NCBI GenBank assembly: GCA_005793345.1
Contig: SXSU01000061.1
Coordinates: forward strand, 1-64,000
Source: Bdellovibrionales bacterium
GTDB lineage: Bacteria > Bdellovibrionota > Bdellovibrionia > Bdellovibrionales > Bdellovibrionaceae
Length of the DNA stretch: 64,000 nt
Direction: 5' to 3'
Shown here: positions 9,009 to 18,468 of the stretch, in pieces
Position numbering within the stretch: position 1 is the stretch's first letter
Layout: each line of letters begins with the position of its first letter
Notes under the pieces: model-generated
What the model was told of the DNA's origin: nothing
Seen by the model: the letters and a program-made list of their open reading frames with translations, nothing else
The model's database searches: none
Translations under genes and position numbers: made by a program

Positions 9009-9869
9009 ATGAAATTATTTATATATACACTATTATTAATATTTAGTTTAAATTTTAATGTCTATGGTAAACTTCTGAGCGATAGCGAAAGAAAAATTAT
9101 TTATCATAAACTAAATGAACTGCCTAAAACACGCGATTACCTTTGGGAAATTTTATTTCCTATTGGTACTAATTTAAAAATTGATTATAAGATGCAAAAT
9201 TTACTTCATAATATTTTAAGAGTTTCGTTGCTACAAGCAGATACTAAAGTACTAAATTTAAATTCTCAATATAAAAAAATTTTTCAATTAAATTCTGGTG
9301 TTGCCGCTTTTAATAAACAAGGGCATTTAGATTTTGAAATTGTAAGAAGTGAAACTTCTGATTTAAAAAAATTAAATGATACAGTTCGAAACTTAAATGA
9401 GAACCCACTGTTTGATAGAGATCACAATATTTTTTTAATGGATACTCCCCATTCAATTGAGAGTAATTCAATAGTACTATTATTTCATGAGTTAAGTCAT
9501 GCTGCTTTTGATCAGGGACTTTCATTTGATAGAAAGGCTATTTTAAAAGAAATAAAAAAGCGATATACCCATAATAAAATCGAGAATTATTTTTTATTCA
9601 AAAATGACAAACTTCATATTGAGGCAGATCTATATGATCTAATCTCAGAGAGGTATGCTTTTGAATTAGAATATTATATTGATTCACAATTTAAAAAAAA
9701 TGTTCCTGATTGGCCGGGATTTTTTAGATTTATTGGTGTGGAGGATAGTGAAGCAGTTGAGGTTATTGATGGCTTTACTAGACGTGTATATGGAATTGAT
9801 CTCTTGGTTCTGGAAGAACAAAATTTAATTCCAGTTTTAAATTTTTTAGATTCATATTATGGAAAATAA
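9009..9869 (+). CDS. exported putative zinc metallopeptidase (HExxH)
   Basis: A 286-residue protein with a signal peptide (MKLFIYTLLLIFSLNFNVYG). At residues 160-164 HELSH in a hydrophobic helix (IVLLFHELSHAAF) is a full HExxH zinc-binding motif; a downstream acidic stretch (HIEADLYDLISERYAFELE, about 199-217) could supply the third ligand, as in gluzincins. I do not recognise the specific family. It probably acts in the periplasm or outside the cell. There is no obvious ribosome site. The gene converges on the RNA methyltransferase gene with only 53 bp between the stop codons, filled by a palindromic repeat. Confidence 0.7.
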   Translation: MKLFIYTLLLIFSLNFNVYGKLLSDSERKIIYHKLNELPKTRDYLWEILFPIGTNLKIDYKMQNLLHNILRVSLLQADTKVLNLNSQYKKIFQLNSGVAAFNKQGHLDFEIVRSETSDLKKLNDTVRNLNENPLFDRDHNIFLMDTPHSIESNSIVLLFHELSHAAFDQGLSFDRKAILKEIKKRYTHNKIENYFLFKNDKLHIEADLYDLISERYAFELEYYIDSQFKKNVPDWPGFFRFIGVEDSEAVEVIDGFTRRVYGIDLLVLEEQNLIPVLNFLDSYYGK

Positions 9870-9885
9870 TTCAAAAAACACTTAA

Positions 9886-9931
9886 TTTGTTGTGTCTGAT
9901 CAAATCCTGTAAGCGATCAGACTTAATCATG
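9886..9931 (-). repeat. 46-bp palindromic repeat, copy 1
   Basis: A stem-loop with arms GTCTGATC (9894-9901) and GATCAGAC (9915-9922). Read on the minus strand, its first 21 bases (9931-9911) are identical to the first 21 of the copy at 60250. It lies between two convergent genes and overlaps the stop codon of the RNA methyltransferase. See the finding on this repeat family. Confidence 0.8.
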
Positions 9932-10858
9932 TTTCTTATATAACTTAGATATGTACAATGGCCCAAAATTACATTTGTCGGGGAGAAATTGAATTCCATA
10001 TTTAGTAAACTCAACCCAGTCTGAAATTTGAGATTGAGTTAAAAAATTTTGAAGTATTTTGTAAAGGTCATCTTTGTTTGCAGTATCAAATTGATCAGCT
10101 TTTTTCTTTTTTAATTTTTCAATCACAAGATCATTCTCTAAATTTGAAATAGAACATGTGGAATATATCATTTCACCGCCTTGCTTAAGTGCAAGAAGAG
10201 CTCCTGATAAAAGTGAATATTGTTGTTGAGCCAGTTTTTCTGACCGTTTAGGTAACCAGTTTTCGAGTTCTTTTTTATTGGCGAGGAGGTGTTTTTCGCC
10301 TGAACAAGGGGCGTCTAATAAAATACAGTCAAATTTATTTTGATTTTTAAAGCAAAACAATGCCCCTTCTTGTCCTTTTACCCATAGATTACTTCGTACT
10401 TCTTTAGGAATGTATTGCTGGATGACTTTTATAAGTCGTTCTCTTCTTGGTTTACTGAGTTCATTTAAGATAATTTCTGAATCTGAATTCTCAGATGACA
10501 ATAGCCTTTGGATTAATATTAGAGATTTACCACCAGGAGCGGCGCACACATCTAAGACCTTATGGCCAGGCTTTACCATTAGCATTTCTGCACATATAAC
10601 TGAAGCAGGGTCTAAAATATAATAATCAAGTAGTCCATTTGGTGATCTTGGAATTTCTTCTTGAGGTTTACTTAATATACAATTTGGTAATAAATCATTA
10701 ATTTGGTCAGTATGATTTAAATATTTTTGAGAATCAGCAAAATTATTTATATAGGAAATTTGCACATGTGTATTTGATAATAGAGCATCTTTTAACTGAT
10801 TCCAACGCTCTTGATATATGTTGTAATAAAATTCATCAAAACTTAATTTATTCTTCAT
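9923..10858 (-). CDS. RsmB/NSUN-type RNA cytosine-C5 methyltransferase
   Basis: A 311-residue SAM-dependent methyltransferase of the NOL1/NOP2/Sun family. Motif I is VLDVCAAPGGKSLI (about residues 99-112); motif IV LLDAPCSGE has the release cysteine and motif VI YSTCSISNLEND has the cysteine that attacks C6 of cytosine, so both catalytic cysteines are present. The N-terminal part is short and lacks a clear NusB-like RNA-binding domain, so this is not classical RsmB; rRNA or tRNA is the probable substrate. It is divergent from pepN, about 140 bp away. Confidence 0.9.
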   Translation of the reverse strand: MKNKLSFDEFYYNIYQERWNQLKDALLSNTHVQISYINNFADSQKYLNHTDQINDLLPNCILSKPQEEIPRSPNGLLDYYILDPASVICAEMLMVKPGHKVLDVCAAPGGKSLILIQRLLSSENSDSEIILNELSKPRRERLIKVIQQYIPKEVRSNLWVKGQEGALFCFKNQNKFDCILLDAPCSGEKHLLANKKELENWLPKRSEKLAQQQYSLLSGALLALKQGGEMIYSTCSISNLENDLVIEKLKKKKADQFDTANKDDLYKILQNFLTQSQISDWVEFTKYGIQFLPDKCNFGPLYISKLYKKHD

Positions 10859-11001
10859 GCATTTTGAGCTTTAATTTATATAGTCTATTCTGTAAAGAAA
10901 AATCTAAAACGCTAACTAAAGTTTGCATTTTAAAAAAAATAATGGCTTCATATAAAACTTTAATTTAATAGTAAAATATTGCAATATTCTGGAGAAAAAA
11001 A

Positions 11002-13758
11002 GTGATTCAAGCAAGTCAGCGCCAAAAAGTCTATTTAAAAGATTATTTAAAACCTTTGTTTAATATTCTAACTACAGATTTGGTTTTTAATATTTATGAA
11101 AATCAAACCCAAGTTGAAAACACAATGCAAATAGAATGTCTTGGAACATCAGATTTAATATTAAATGGTGTGAACCTTCGACTTTTAAATCTTAAAATTA
11201 ACAATCAAGTTTTATTCCCTAATGAATACAAACTTAATGACGAATACTTAACTATAAAATCTGAGTTTATTAATAAATTTAAAAATTCAGAAAATCAAAT
11301 TTCTCTAGAAATAATTACCGAAATTCATCCAAATGAGAATACCTCTCTTGAAGGATTATATAAATCAGGGACTGGGTTTTGCACTCAATGTGAGCCTGAG
11401 GGTTTTCGAAAAATTACTTATTTTATTGATCGACCTGATGTAATGAGTATTTTTAAATGTACAATAAATGCTGATAAATCTAAATTTCCAATTCTATTGT
11501 CAAATGGAAATCAAGTTACGAAAAAAGACCTCGGAGATGGTCGCCACCAAGTTATTTGGGAAGATCCGTTTAGAAAACCTTGTTATTTGTTTGCACTTGT
11601 TGCTGGAGATTATGGCTGTATCCGTGATGAATTTACAACTCATACAAATCGTAAAATTTTATTGGAACTTTACAGCCCCCATGGAACTCAAGATCGTGCT
11701 CGTTTTGCTCTTAATTGCCTTAAAAAATCTATGCGTTGGGACGAGGAACATTACGGACGAGAATATGATTTAGATCGTTATATGATTTTATCTGTAGATG
11801 ATTTTAATGCCGGAGCTATGGAAAACAAAGGGTTAAATATTTTTAATTCTAAATTTATTATGGCAAGCCCAGAAACTGCTACTGATGATGATTACGAAGA
11901 TGTAGACTCTGTTATAGCCCATGAATATTTTCATAATTGGACTGGAAATCGAATTACTCTTAGAGATTGGTTTCATTTAAGTCTCAAAGAGGGTCTCACT
12001 GTATTTCGTGATCAGCAGTACACTGAAGATCAAACCTCGGCTTCGGTAAAAAGAATTGATGATATCCAGCGGTTGCGAAGCGCTCAGTTTGCAGAAGATG
12101 CTGGACCAAATGCACATCCTGTCCGTCCTGAATCATGTTATTCTGTTGATAATTTTTTTTCGACTACAATATATGAAAAAGGTGCTGAAGTTATTCGTAT
12201 GATCAGTATCTTGCTTGGTAAAGAGCAATTTCGTAAAGGTATGGATTATTATTTCGAACATTTTGATGGACAAGCCGTTACTATAGAAAACTTTGTCTCT
12301 TCATTTGAAAAAACCTCAAATGTTGACTTAACTCATTTTCGAAAATGGTATTCTCAATCAGGAACCCCTGAAATTGTAGTTGATGAAGAGTTTAATGAAG
12401 ATTCTAAAACATATAAAATGAAACTCACTCAACATACAAACACAACTCATGATCAAGATATTAAGGAACCATTACTGATTCCCATTCGATGTGCTTTTTA
12501 TGATAATCAGGGGCATAAACTAGACATGAGTGCCTTAAAGTTCACTTTCAATGAAAATAATTTCAAATCTTCATTTTCAAATTTTCATTTAAAATCAAAC
12601 CATGAAGGAATAATTGTATTACAATCAAAAGAGCAAGCTTTAGAAATTACAAGTATTAGTTCAAAACCAATACCCTCTTTATTGCGTCATTTTTCTGCAC
12701 CAGTAAATTTAAAAGGAGTAGAAAATACAGATGAGTTATTGCTCTTATCTCAGTACGATGATGATGGATTCAATAGGTGGGAAGCTTTTCAAAAAATAAT
12801 ATTAAATAGTATTTTAGATTCTTATAAAAAACTAGTCCTCAACCCAAGCAATAAATCAAAATTAGATTTTTCTGTTATTGGAAAAGTTTATAAAACTATT
12901 TTTGCACAAGTTTTAAAAACATTAGATTCTAATAAACATTACCTAACAAAAAATAACTTTGCCTATAAATCAAAGCTATTATCTTTTCCAAATATTAAGT
13001 ATGTTCTGCAATCCATTGATGTAGTTAGTCCATTGGTACTTATTGATGTTTATAATGAATTAAGTTTGTACATCATAAAAGAATTTAAATCAGAGATATA
13101 CAAGATATATAATTTATTGCCTGATATTGAAGATCTAACTTATGCTTCCATATCTATTCGTAAATTAAAAAGAAATTTATTAAACATAATTGGATATGAT
13201 CCTGATTCAACTGCTTTTATTTTTGATATTTTTAAAAATGCAAAAAATATGTCTCAACAATGGGGAGCTTTTGAGGCTTTAAACTCAAATGAATCTAAGG
13301 AGCGCACTCTTGCTGGACAATTGTTTAAAGAGAAGTGGAAGAATGATGCTTTGGTTTTAAATAAATATTATATTTGGGAGTCATCTTTTAGTGAGTTTAC
13401 AAATTTTATAAATTATATTGAGTCACTGGATTTCTTAATGAAAGAAGAATATTTTAATTTAACAAATCCTAATAATGTACGATCGATTATTGGTGGTTTT
13501 GCATCTTATAATTATAGGGCGTTTCACTATGTAGATGAGAAAGGTGAGGCTGTTGGATATAAGTGGTTTTCAAATCAATTGATTGAAGTTGATAAATTAA
13601 ATCCACAAACTGCTGCACGCTTATCGAGTTATTTTGATATCTACCCCCGTTTAGAACCCAAACGTAAAATATTGATGAAGACAGAATTGGACAGAATACT
13701 CAATTTGCCAGGTTTATCCAAAAATACTTATGAAATAATAAATAATACAATTAGATAG
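11002..13758 (+). CDS. pepN: aminopeptidase N (M1 family)
   Basis: A 918-residue M1 zinc aminopeptidase that removes N-terminal residues from peptides in the cytoplasm; E. coli PepN is about 870. The exopeptidase motif GAMENKGLN lies at about residues 271-279 and the zinc site HEYFHNW at about 307-313, with the third ligand Glu in LKEGLTVFRDQ. The PepN-type C-terminal helical domain is complete to FDIYPRLEPKRK. Translation starts at GTG (11002) with GGAG ten bases upstream. There is no signal peptide. The gene stands alone, and the region after it is decayed DNA. Confidence 0.95.
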   Translation: MIQASQRQKVYLKDYLKPLFNILTTDLVFNIYENQTQVENTMQIECLGTSDLILNGVNLRLLNLKINNQVLFPNEYKLNDEYLTIKSEFINKFKNSENQISLEIITEIHPNENTSLEGLYKSGTGFCTQCEPEGFRKITYFIDRPDVMSIFKCTINADKSKFPILLSNGNQVTKKDLGDGRHQVIWEDPFRKPCYLFALVAGDYGCIRDEFTTHTNRKILLELYSPHGTQDRARFALNCLKKSMRWDEEHYGREYDLDRYMILSVDDFNAGAMENKGLNIFNSKFIMASPETATDDDYEDVDSVIAHEYFHNWTGNRITLRDWFHLSLKEGLTVFRDQQYTEDQTSASVKRIDDIQRLRSAQFAEDAGPNAHPVRPESCYSVDNFFSTTIYEKGAEVIRMISILLGKEQFRKGMDYYFEHFDGQAVTIENFVSSFEKTSNVDLTHFRKWYSQSGTPEIVVDEEFNEDSKTYKMKLTQHTNTTHDQDIKEPLLIPIRCAFYDNQGHKLDMSALKFTFNENNFKSSFSNFHLKSNHEGIIVLQSKEQALEITSISSKPIPSLLRHFSAPVNLKGVENTDELLLLSQYDDDGFNRWEAFQKIILNSILDSYKKLVLNPSNKSKLDFSVIGKVYKTIFAQVLKTLDSNKHYLTKNNFAYKSKLLSFPNIKYVLQSIDVVSPLVLIDVYNELSLYIIKEFKSEIYKIYNLLPDIEDLTYASISIRKLKRNLLNIIGYDPDSTAFIFDIFKNAKNMSQQWGAFEALNSNESKERTLAGQLFKEKWKNDALVLNKYYIWESSFSEFTNFINYIESLDFLMKEEYFNLTNPNNVRSIIGGFASYNYRAFHYVDEKGEAVGYKWFSNQLIEVDKLNPQTAARLSSYFDIYPRLEPKRKILMKTELDRILNLPGLSKNTYEIINNTIR

Positions 13759-13827
13759 AGAGGGATTCTCTAACTTTTCACAGGGTCGAATAAGGTATCA
13801 AAAGATAATAATATTAAAATAAAGTAA

Positions 13828-14610
13828 TCTTATGCAGTTTTTATTCCTTATGGTTATAGCAAAAAATTTACTTTAGCTTGGTTTGAGAATTTACTTAGAA
13901 AATCAGGATTGCAAAATGCTGATAAAATACAAACTTTACTGATAGGTACCCATGGCCGAACAAATTTAATAAATAACAAAACTATTCTGGCAGAAGTAGG
14001 AGGTTTTGATAAAAATGGCGCTTTTGGAAAATTAAAAGAAATGATATCTGTATTAAAATTTAGAACTTCAGATAACCTTCATATTTAATTACAAGCCTGC
14101 AGTACATTTTGTGGAACTCAAGAACAAGTATCACAAAGAGCTGCGGGTTTATCAGCTGAGTTTTCCGAAGGCACAGCTAAGTCAATTACAGTGTGGGGCG
14201 CTACTTCTAATTTACCAATAAAGTTTTTGGGAACAACAGAAAGTAAAATAGAAATTAAAAATGAAAATGAGAATTTTAAAAAAAGAATATCCTGGCTAAA
14301 AATAACAATGACACCAGTTATCCTTTCATATTTTTACACATCTGGATATGTTATGGATCATTTTAATTGGTTCGAGAATTATGATATGACACAAATTATG
14401 AGTGTTTATACCGGCATCCCAACAGCACTTTTTTTGCAAGTAGTAACTATCTTATTTGCAAAACAAACTGTTGGGTTTAAGGGGCTACTTATATCAATGA
14501 AAGAAAATAAAATCGAAGTGGTTAGTTCTCAACACTTTTCAAAAAAAAGTATATATGGTCTATCAAATAGTAGCTGCGACCAACTCTTTTTGGAATCGAA
14601 AATAAATTAA
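13828..14610 (+). pseudogene. decayed caspase-like (CHAT/C14-type) membrane protein
   Basis: One continuous frame runs from after a TAA at 13825 to 14610, interrupted by a single in-frame TAA at 14086-14088. The first part reads AVFIPYGYSKKFTLAWF, then TLLIGTHGRTN (His-Gly after a hydrophobic strand), then after the stop LQACSTFCGT (Gln-Ala-Cys). Strand-HisGly and strand-QAC are the catalytic dyad signatures of caspase-fold peptidases. Two membrane segments follow (ITMTPVILSYFYTSGY and TGIPTALFLQVVTILFA). No start codon with a ribosome site precedes it, so the 5' end also seems lost. A GTG at 14191 opens the tail as a 139-codon ORF, but it lacks a ribosome site. Fold assignment is inference from two motifs. 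Confidence 0.55.
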
Positions 14611-14642
14611 AACTAGAAGAATTATTCTTATCCGTTGTATTT

Positions 14643-15869
14643 TTATAAAAACTTATCAATCTCTTCTTGAGAACAAATGTGTTCCAAATTATCTACTATC
14701 CCATTAAGGTGATTTATTCCAACAAAGTGGATTCCACTTTGATGTTGATTGGCTAGATTGATAGCTGTAGCGTTTTCTCTTTTATTATTATTTATTATAT
14801 GTTTTTCCAGTGCTCTAAATAAATTATTTTCCTCATTAGTATAATTGAATTGAACTTTTGGTAAATTTTGAATTCTCAATTTTAACCCATCTATCGTTGA
14901 AATTTTCATTGTAACTACATCGAGCCATAAAAATGCTAATTCAATATAAAACTTTTTAGATACATGGTCTAAATTGGAAATCTTTGAAGAGACCTGTGCT
15001 TTACTTTCACCAGTTATTAGGAAATTTAATAATTGATCAGCACCTAATGCGATCAGTAAGGGTTCATTGATTGGATTTATATTTTGTTCTTCAATTATTT
15101 CCTTTGACTCCATTCCTAGAATGGGAATTTCTGATTGCATGTCTTTTTTTTCATAATAATAAAATAAGCTAGCATTGGTAGCTGACAGAATAGTATCTTT
15201 GAATTCTTTATCAGTCATTGATAAATGACCCTGTTTTTTTCTTTTCCTAAACTCTTTTTCTAGGACTGAAATAGATTTCAAAGTTTTTGTAAATATCAAG
15301 GGGGTTTCGTCGGTAATTGATTCATGACCAATAAATTCAATTGGTTTCATAGAGTACTGAATTGAGGAAAATGTTTTTACTAAAAAGGAATAATCTTCTA
15401 TTGCATGGCTTAGTACAGTGCCACTTTTTTTTGTTATATTAACTGAATTTGGTTTTAGACTCTGAACTGAAGATGTATCAGAATTTATTCGTTTTAGAAT
15501 AAGTTCATAAACTGGTTCAATATTTGATGATTCATTTTTATTTTGATTAAGAATAAGTCGGAGATATTGATCAAACTCTAAGTCAGACATTTTAGCAAGT
15601 TGTCCTGAAAGGATAGTATCCGATTGAGCTAGTATTTGACGAGATCCATGCTGATGACCAACTACAGTGATTTCTCTTCCATTAGGAAAGATGACTACAC
15701 TGGAACGACCTTGTGTTGGCCCAGAGGTAATAGGTGTTGCTGTACAACTTGTGGATTTCCATGTTATAACTGGCCCCTCTTGAATCGCATAAATTGGTTC
15801 AACGAAAAAAAAATGTACACTCGTCAAGAGTAAAACTGCTAACGGTTTTCCTTGAATATGAATTTGCAT
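14643..15869 (-). CDS. exported protein with TraB/TIKI-like terminal motifs
   Basis: A 408-residue exported protein: signal peptide MQIHIQGKPLAVLLLTSVHF... with cleavage probable after IYA, and AGGAG 12 bases before the ATG. Near the mature N-terminus comes VVIFPNGREITVVGHQHGSR and near the C-terminus GIHFVGINHLNGIVDNLE. A first strand ending in G-x-x-H and a last strand ending in G-x-x-H-L-x-G is the pattern of the TraB/PrgY/TIKI/GumN superfamily, in which these residues bind metal. The middle is helical. The assignment rests on the two end motifs only; the role is unknown. Confidence 0.6.
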   Translation of the reverse strand: MQIHIQGKPLAVLLLTSVHFFFVEPIYAIQEGPVITWKSTSCTATPITSGPTQGRSSVVIFPNGREITVVGHQHGSRQILAQSDTILSGQLAKMSDLEFDQYLRLILNQNKNESSNIEPVYELILKRINSDTSSVQSLKPNSVNITKKSGTVLSHAIEDYSFLVKTFSSIQYSMKPIEFIGHESITDETPLIFTKTLKSISVLEKEFRKRKKQGHLSMTDKEFKDTILSATNASLFYYYEKKDMQSEIPILGMESKEIIEEQNINPINEPLLIALGADQLLNFLITGESKAQVSSKISNLDHVSKKFYIELAFLWLDVVTMKISTIDGLKLRIQNLPKVQFNYTNEENNLFRALEKHIINNNKRENATAINLANQHQSGIHFVGINHLNGIVDNLEHICSQEEIDKFL

Positions 15870-16749
15870 TTATAGATTCTCCTGATTCCTATTTTTGTTT
15901 GCAAAGGATGTACCACATTATTACTTATTTTTTGCCGTCGATACTGAATGTCTACTTGCTGTCTGTGGATTTGAGCCATTTTGGAAAATGCATTCTCAAT
16001 TGAAAAGTCGTCACTATATAACAAGATGGAGTAATATTATGGAAGTTTCAGACCAAAAGTAAATAAAGTTAAAATGATATTAGACTAAGGAATCTGCTTT
16101 TCTATTTATATTTTGTCTATTATTACATTTAAATATTCTTAGGAGTCCTTTGATTACACCTTTTACAGCACAGAAATTTCTATTACTTTATTTTGAGTAA
16201 ATTTCAAATTTACCTCCTAGCATACTTAATATGATTAATTACAAAAAAAAATTATAATATTAAAATATATTTGAATAAACAAATAATTAAAACATAGACT
16301 CACAAAAGTTAAACTCCAAATTTAAATACTAAATTATAAATACAAAATAATATTTAATTCATAGTTAATAAAATATTATCTCACATTTAACATGTGATTT
16401 TAATTTCAAAATACAAACTTTTATATGCGTTAATAAAACTTAACTAAGTTTAGAGTTATAAAATAAAAATCTCTTTCCGATCAAATATAGAATTTAATTA
16501 TCAGAGAATAAAAAATTATGAAAATATATACTGAACTTATTCCCAACCTTATTTGGATAGCTTTAAAAATACATCATACTATACTCTTTCTGCGAAGCGA
16601 AACAAATCACTAAAAAAAGAATACTATGTCAATTATTTATCAGATTTAGTGATTGAAACATTCAATTAAAATAAATCGATCGAAGAGTTTGAAATGAGTT
16701 AAAAAATATGTAATGGTAGCAAAGAAAATTTAAGTTGGAGATGGAAAAT
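15870..16749. other. AT-rich stretch without a supported gene
   Basis: About 880 bp of very AT-rich sequence between two divergent genes. I see no ORF with a ribosome site or recognisable protein and no strong terminator. A weak inverted repeat around TGCGAAGCGAA lies at 16575-16628. The composition and the surrounding broken genes suggest non-functional or heavily decayed DNA. Confidence 0.5.
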
Positions 16750-17317
16750 ATGATGATACCGTTATTGAAAAATGCACTTATATTCTATTTTGTATTTTTT
16801 ATTTGTCTTTTTGGTTGTGGTTCGAAGCAAAGTGGCACAAAAGATATTCCTCCACCTTCTCCTGAGAAACCTACAGGTAGTGATAATCCGAATCAACCAA
16901 CTCCTCAACTTAATCCTAGAGTTCGGTGGAATAGATAATGCTGCTATGTTTGGTGTGTTTTCGAAAATAGGGAAATTGCAAATAGACAAAGTTGTAGGTC
17001 CTGCATTTTTAGGACCTTATTGGGTTGGAGAATTGAAGCAATTTATACTTAGCAAATTATTTTTGAATACATCAATTCCTCTGAGCGAAGATGAGAGACA
17101 AAAATTGATTTCAGAATTCAATGGAGCAACTGTTATTTATACAGAAGGATATCTCGGCAATCTTTGCAGTCATGATGAGATTAATAATGAAATTAAAGCC
17201 ACTGGTCGCATTAATGAAACAGACATTGAAGTTATTTTCCGCTTTGAAGCTCTCCCTAACTCCAATGGTAATTGTGATTTTCATACTTTTGGAATAATAA
17301 CCAAATATATAAACTAG
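16750..17317 (+). pseudogene. lipoprotein gene interrupted by a frameshift
   Basis: From the ATG at 16750 (GGAG nine bases upstream) the first frame encodes a lipoprotein signal with lipobox LFGC followed by a Pro-rich linker (PPPSPEKPTGS), but stops at 16938. A second frame, +1 relative, carries a protein-like continuation (FGGIDNAAMFGVFSKIG ... TFGIITKYIN) to 17317 with two cysteines. The switch must lie between about 16900 and 16937. Joined, they give a lipoprotein of about 188 residues. A one-base insertion, or a sequencing error in this stretch, explains it. No family recognised; a good terminator follows. Confidence 0.6.
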
Positions 17318-17344
17318 AGTCAGTCTTATATCAAATTCGCAATG

Positions 17345-17375
17345 AGAAGGCCTCAATAATGAGGTCTTCTATTTT
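17345..17375 (+). terminator. intrinsic terminator after the broken lipoprotein gene
   Basis: Arms AGAAGGCCTC (17345-17354) and GAGGTCTTCT (17361-17370) form a 10-bp stem with one G-U pair around AATAAT, followed by ATTTT. It lies 27 bases after the stop codon at 17317. Confidence 0.75.
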
Positions 17376-17451
17376 AACAGAATGGTTACATGAGATAATA
17401 TCTCTGTGATGTTCAAGCAATGTGTTCTGCTTTAACTTATAGTGGCTGATT

Positions 17452-17587
17452 GCCTTTTTTACTTTTGAACACATAATTTTTCCTAATTTAAAGTTACGAT
17501 AAGAAAAAAGGGCAATTATATTAATCTACTCAATTAATGTTAACAAAATTTGTCATTTTTTGAGACTAGCAATCAAGAGTTTACATA
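17452..17587. repeat. 130-bp direct repeat, copy A
   Basis: This stretch is over 90% identical by eye to 19576-19707 in the same orientation, with long exact runs such as TTAATCTACTCAATTAATGT. Its right end reaches the stop codon of the XRE gene. The two copies flank the XRE/IS3/AbiEi/GNAT block. Confidence 0.85.
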
Positions 17588-17820
17588 CGTATACAAAAAT
17601 AGTCTGCTGATAATTGATCTTGCAAAGCAACGTTAACCCAGTAGGCTGGCATATCTCCTAGAATCTTTGCCATTTCTTCGGCTTTTGATGGGCTTGGAAT
17701 TTTACGCCCCTTCTCAAAGTCACAAATATTTCCTTTTGATAATTTCAATTTCTTTGCCAAATCCACTTGAGATAATCCCTCGGAAATTCTATACGAACCG
17801 AGAAGTTTAGCAAAAGTCAT
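17581..17820 (-). CDS. XRE-family helix-turn-helix regulator
   Basis: A 79-residue protein made almost entirely of a Cro/CI-type HTH: LGSYRISEGLSQVDLAKKL, then the recognition helix KLSKGNICDFEKGRK and IPSPSKAEEMAKILG (residues 7-54). Small stand-alone proteins of this type are often antitoxins or autorepressors. No toxin partner is adjacent. Its stop codon lies inside repeat copy A. No obvious ribosome site is visible. Confidence 0.75.
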   Translation of the reverse strand: MTFAKLLGSYRISEGLSQVDLAKKLKLSKGNICDFEKGRKIPSPSKAEEMAKILGDMPAYWVNVALQDQLSADYFCIRM

Positions 17821-17896
17821 TGGTCAATTATCTTTTCGTAAATTTTCAGATGAATACTTTATTTTAATTTTATCTGAATGAGGATTTAAAATTTAA

Positions 17897-17983
17897 CCCT
17901 CTGGTAAACCCGCAATCACCACGTTCAGTGAGGCTGAAGAACTCCAGCGAATGCGCAAAGAAAATGAGGAACTTAAAAGATAA
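17897..17983 (+). pseudogene. IS3-family OrfA remnant
   Basis: A 28-residue open stretch after a TAA reads TTFSEAEELQRMRKENEELK and then stops. This matches the leucine-zipper region near the C-terminus of IS3-family OrfA proteins, which typically read EExxRLRKENxxLKxE. The rest of orfA and all of orfB are absent. The local sequence is noticeably less AT-rich than its surroundings. No terminal repeats are visible. Confidence 0.5.
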
Positions 17984-18201
17984 ATTTTATTCTGAAGACT
18001 TAAAAGCTTAGTTTAAAAATCTACTCATTGATGGCAACAAGAAGATCAAATGAACCACCTAGACCCCGCACAGCATCCGTATCGTTTTAAGACGTCTTTA
18101 CTGTTTATTATCAATGAGTTATAAATTATTACCTGTTAGCCCAAGGTTATGCTTGAATGTTAAAAGTTGTAAATTCTTTCCTTTTTAGTGAGAATTTACA
18201 A

Positions 18202-18468
18202 ATGAATGAAAAGTCAGAAAAACATCAAAGATTATCTGAATACCTTGAGATATTAAAGTCTCAAGGTAAGTATTGGTGTACAAAAGCAGAAACCACGAAG
18301 TCATTAGAAATGACTTCATCATCTTTTTACAATGCAATCCATAAACTAGTAAAACAAAAAAAAATCATTCGTGTTAGAAATGGTTTTTATATCATCATTC
18401 CACCCGAATATCGAAGCTCAGGATTACCGACGTCGCATTTTATAGATGTTCTTTTGAGGCACAAATGA
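18202..18468 (+). CDS. truncated AbiEi-type (COG5340-like) winged-helix protein
   Basis: An 88-residue protein (103 if the upstream ATG at 18157 is used; I prefer 18202 because the family N-terminus aligns there). A winged helix (KYWCTKAETTKSLEMTSSSF, then IHKLVKQKKIIRVRNGFY) is followed by IIIPPEYRSSGLP and FIDVLLRHK. The phrase G-F-Y-x-I-x-P-P-x-Y followed by W/F-I-D-x-L-x-R-H is typical of AbiEi-like antitoxins of type IV toxin-antitoxin systems, whose C-terminal half should continue from here. It stops instead and overlaps the GNAT start by ATGA. Either a truncated antitoxin or a DNA-binding remnant now driving the acetyltransferase gene. Confidence 0.65.
   Translation: MNEKSEKHQRLSEYLEILKSQGKYWCTKAETTKSLEMTSSSFYNAIHKLVKQKKIIRVRNGFYIIIPPEYRSSGLPTSHFIDVLLRHK

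Noticed and set aside
16575-16628. A fifth copy of the 46-bp palindrome (core TGCGAAGCGAA)
   Set aside because: Only the short core is shared; the CATGAT and AGTCT/AGAC arms are missing, so it is not counted.
18051-18125. Short open frame MNHLDPAQHPYRFK... between the IS3 remnant and the AbiEi-like gene
   Set aside because: No ribosome site, only about 24 codons and no recognisable match; it could be another transposase scrap but cannot be supported.
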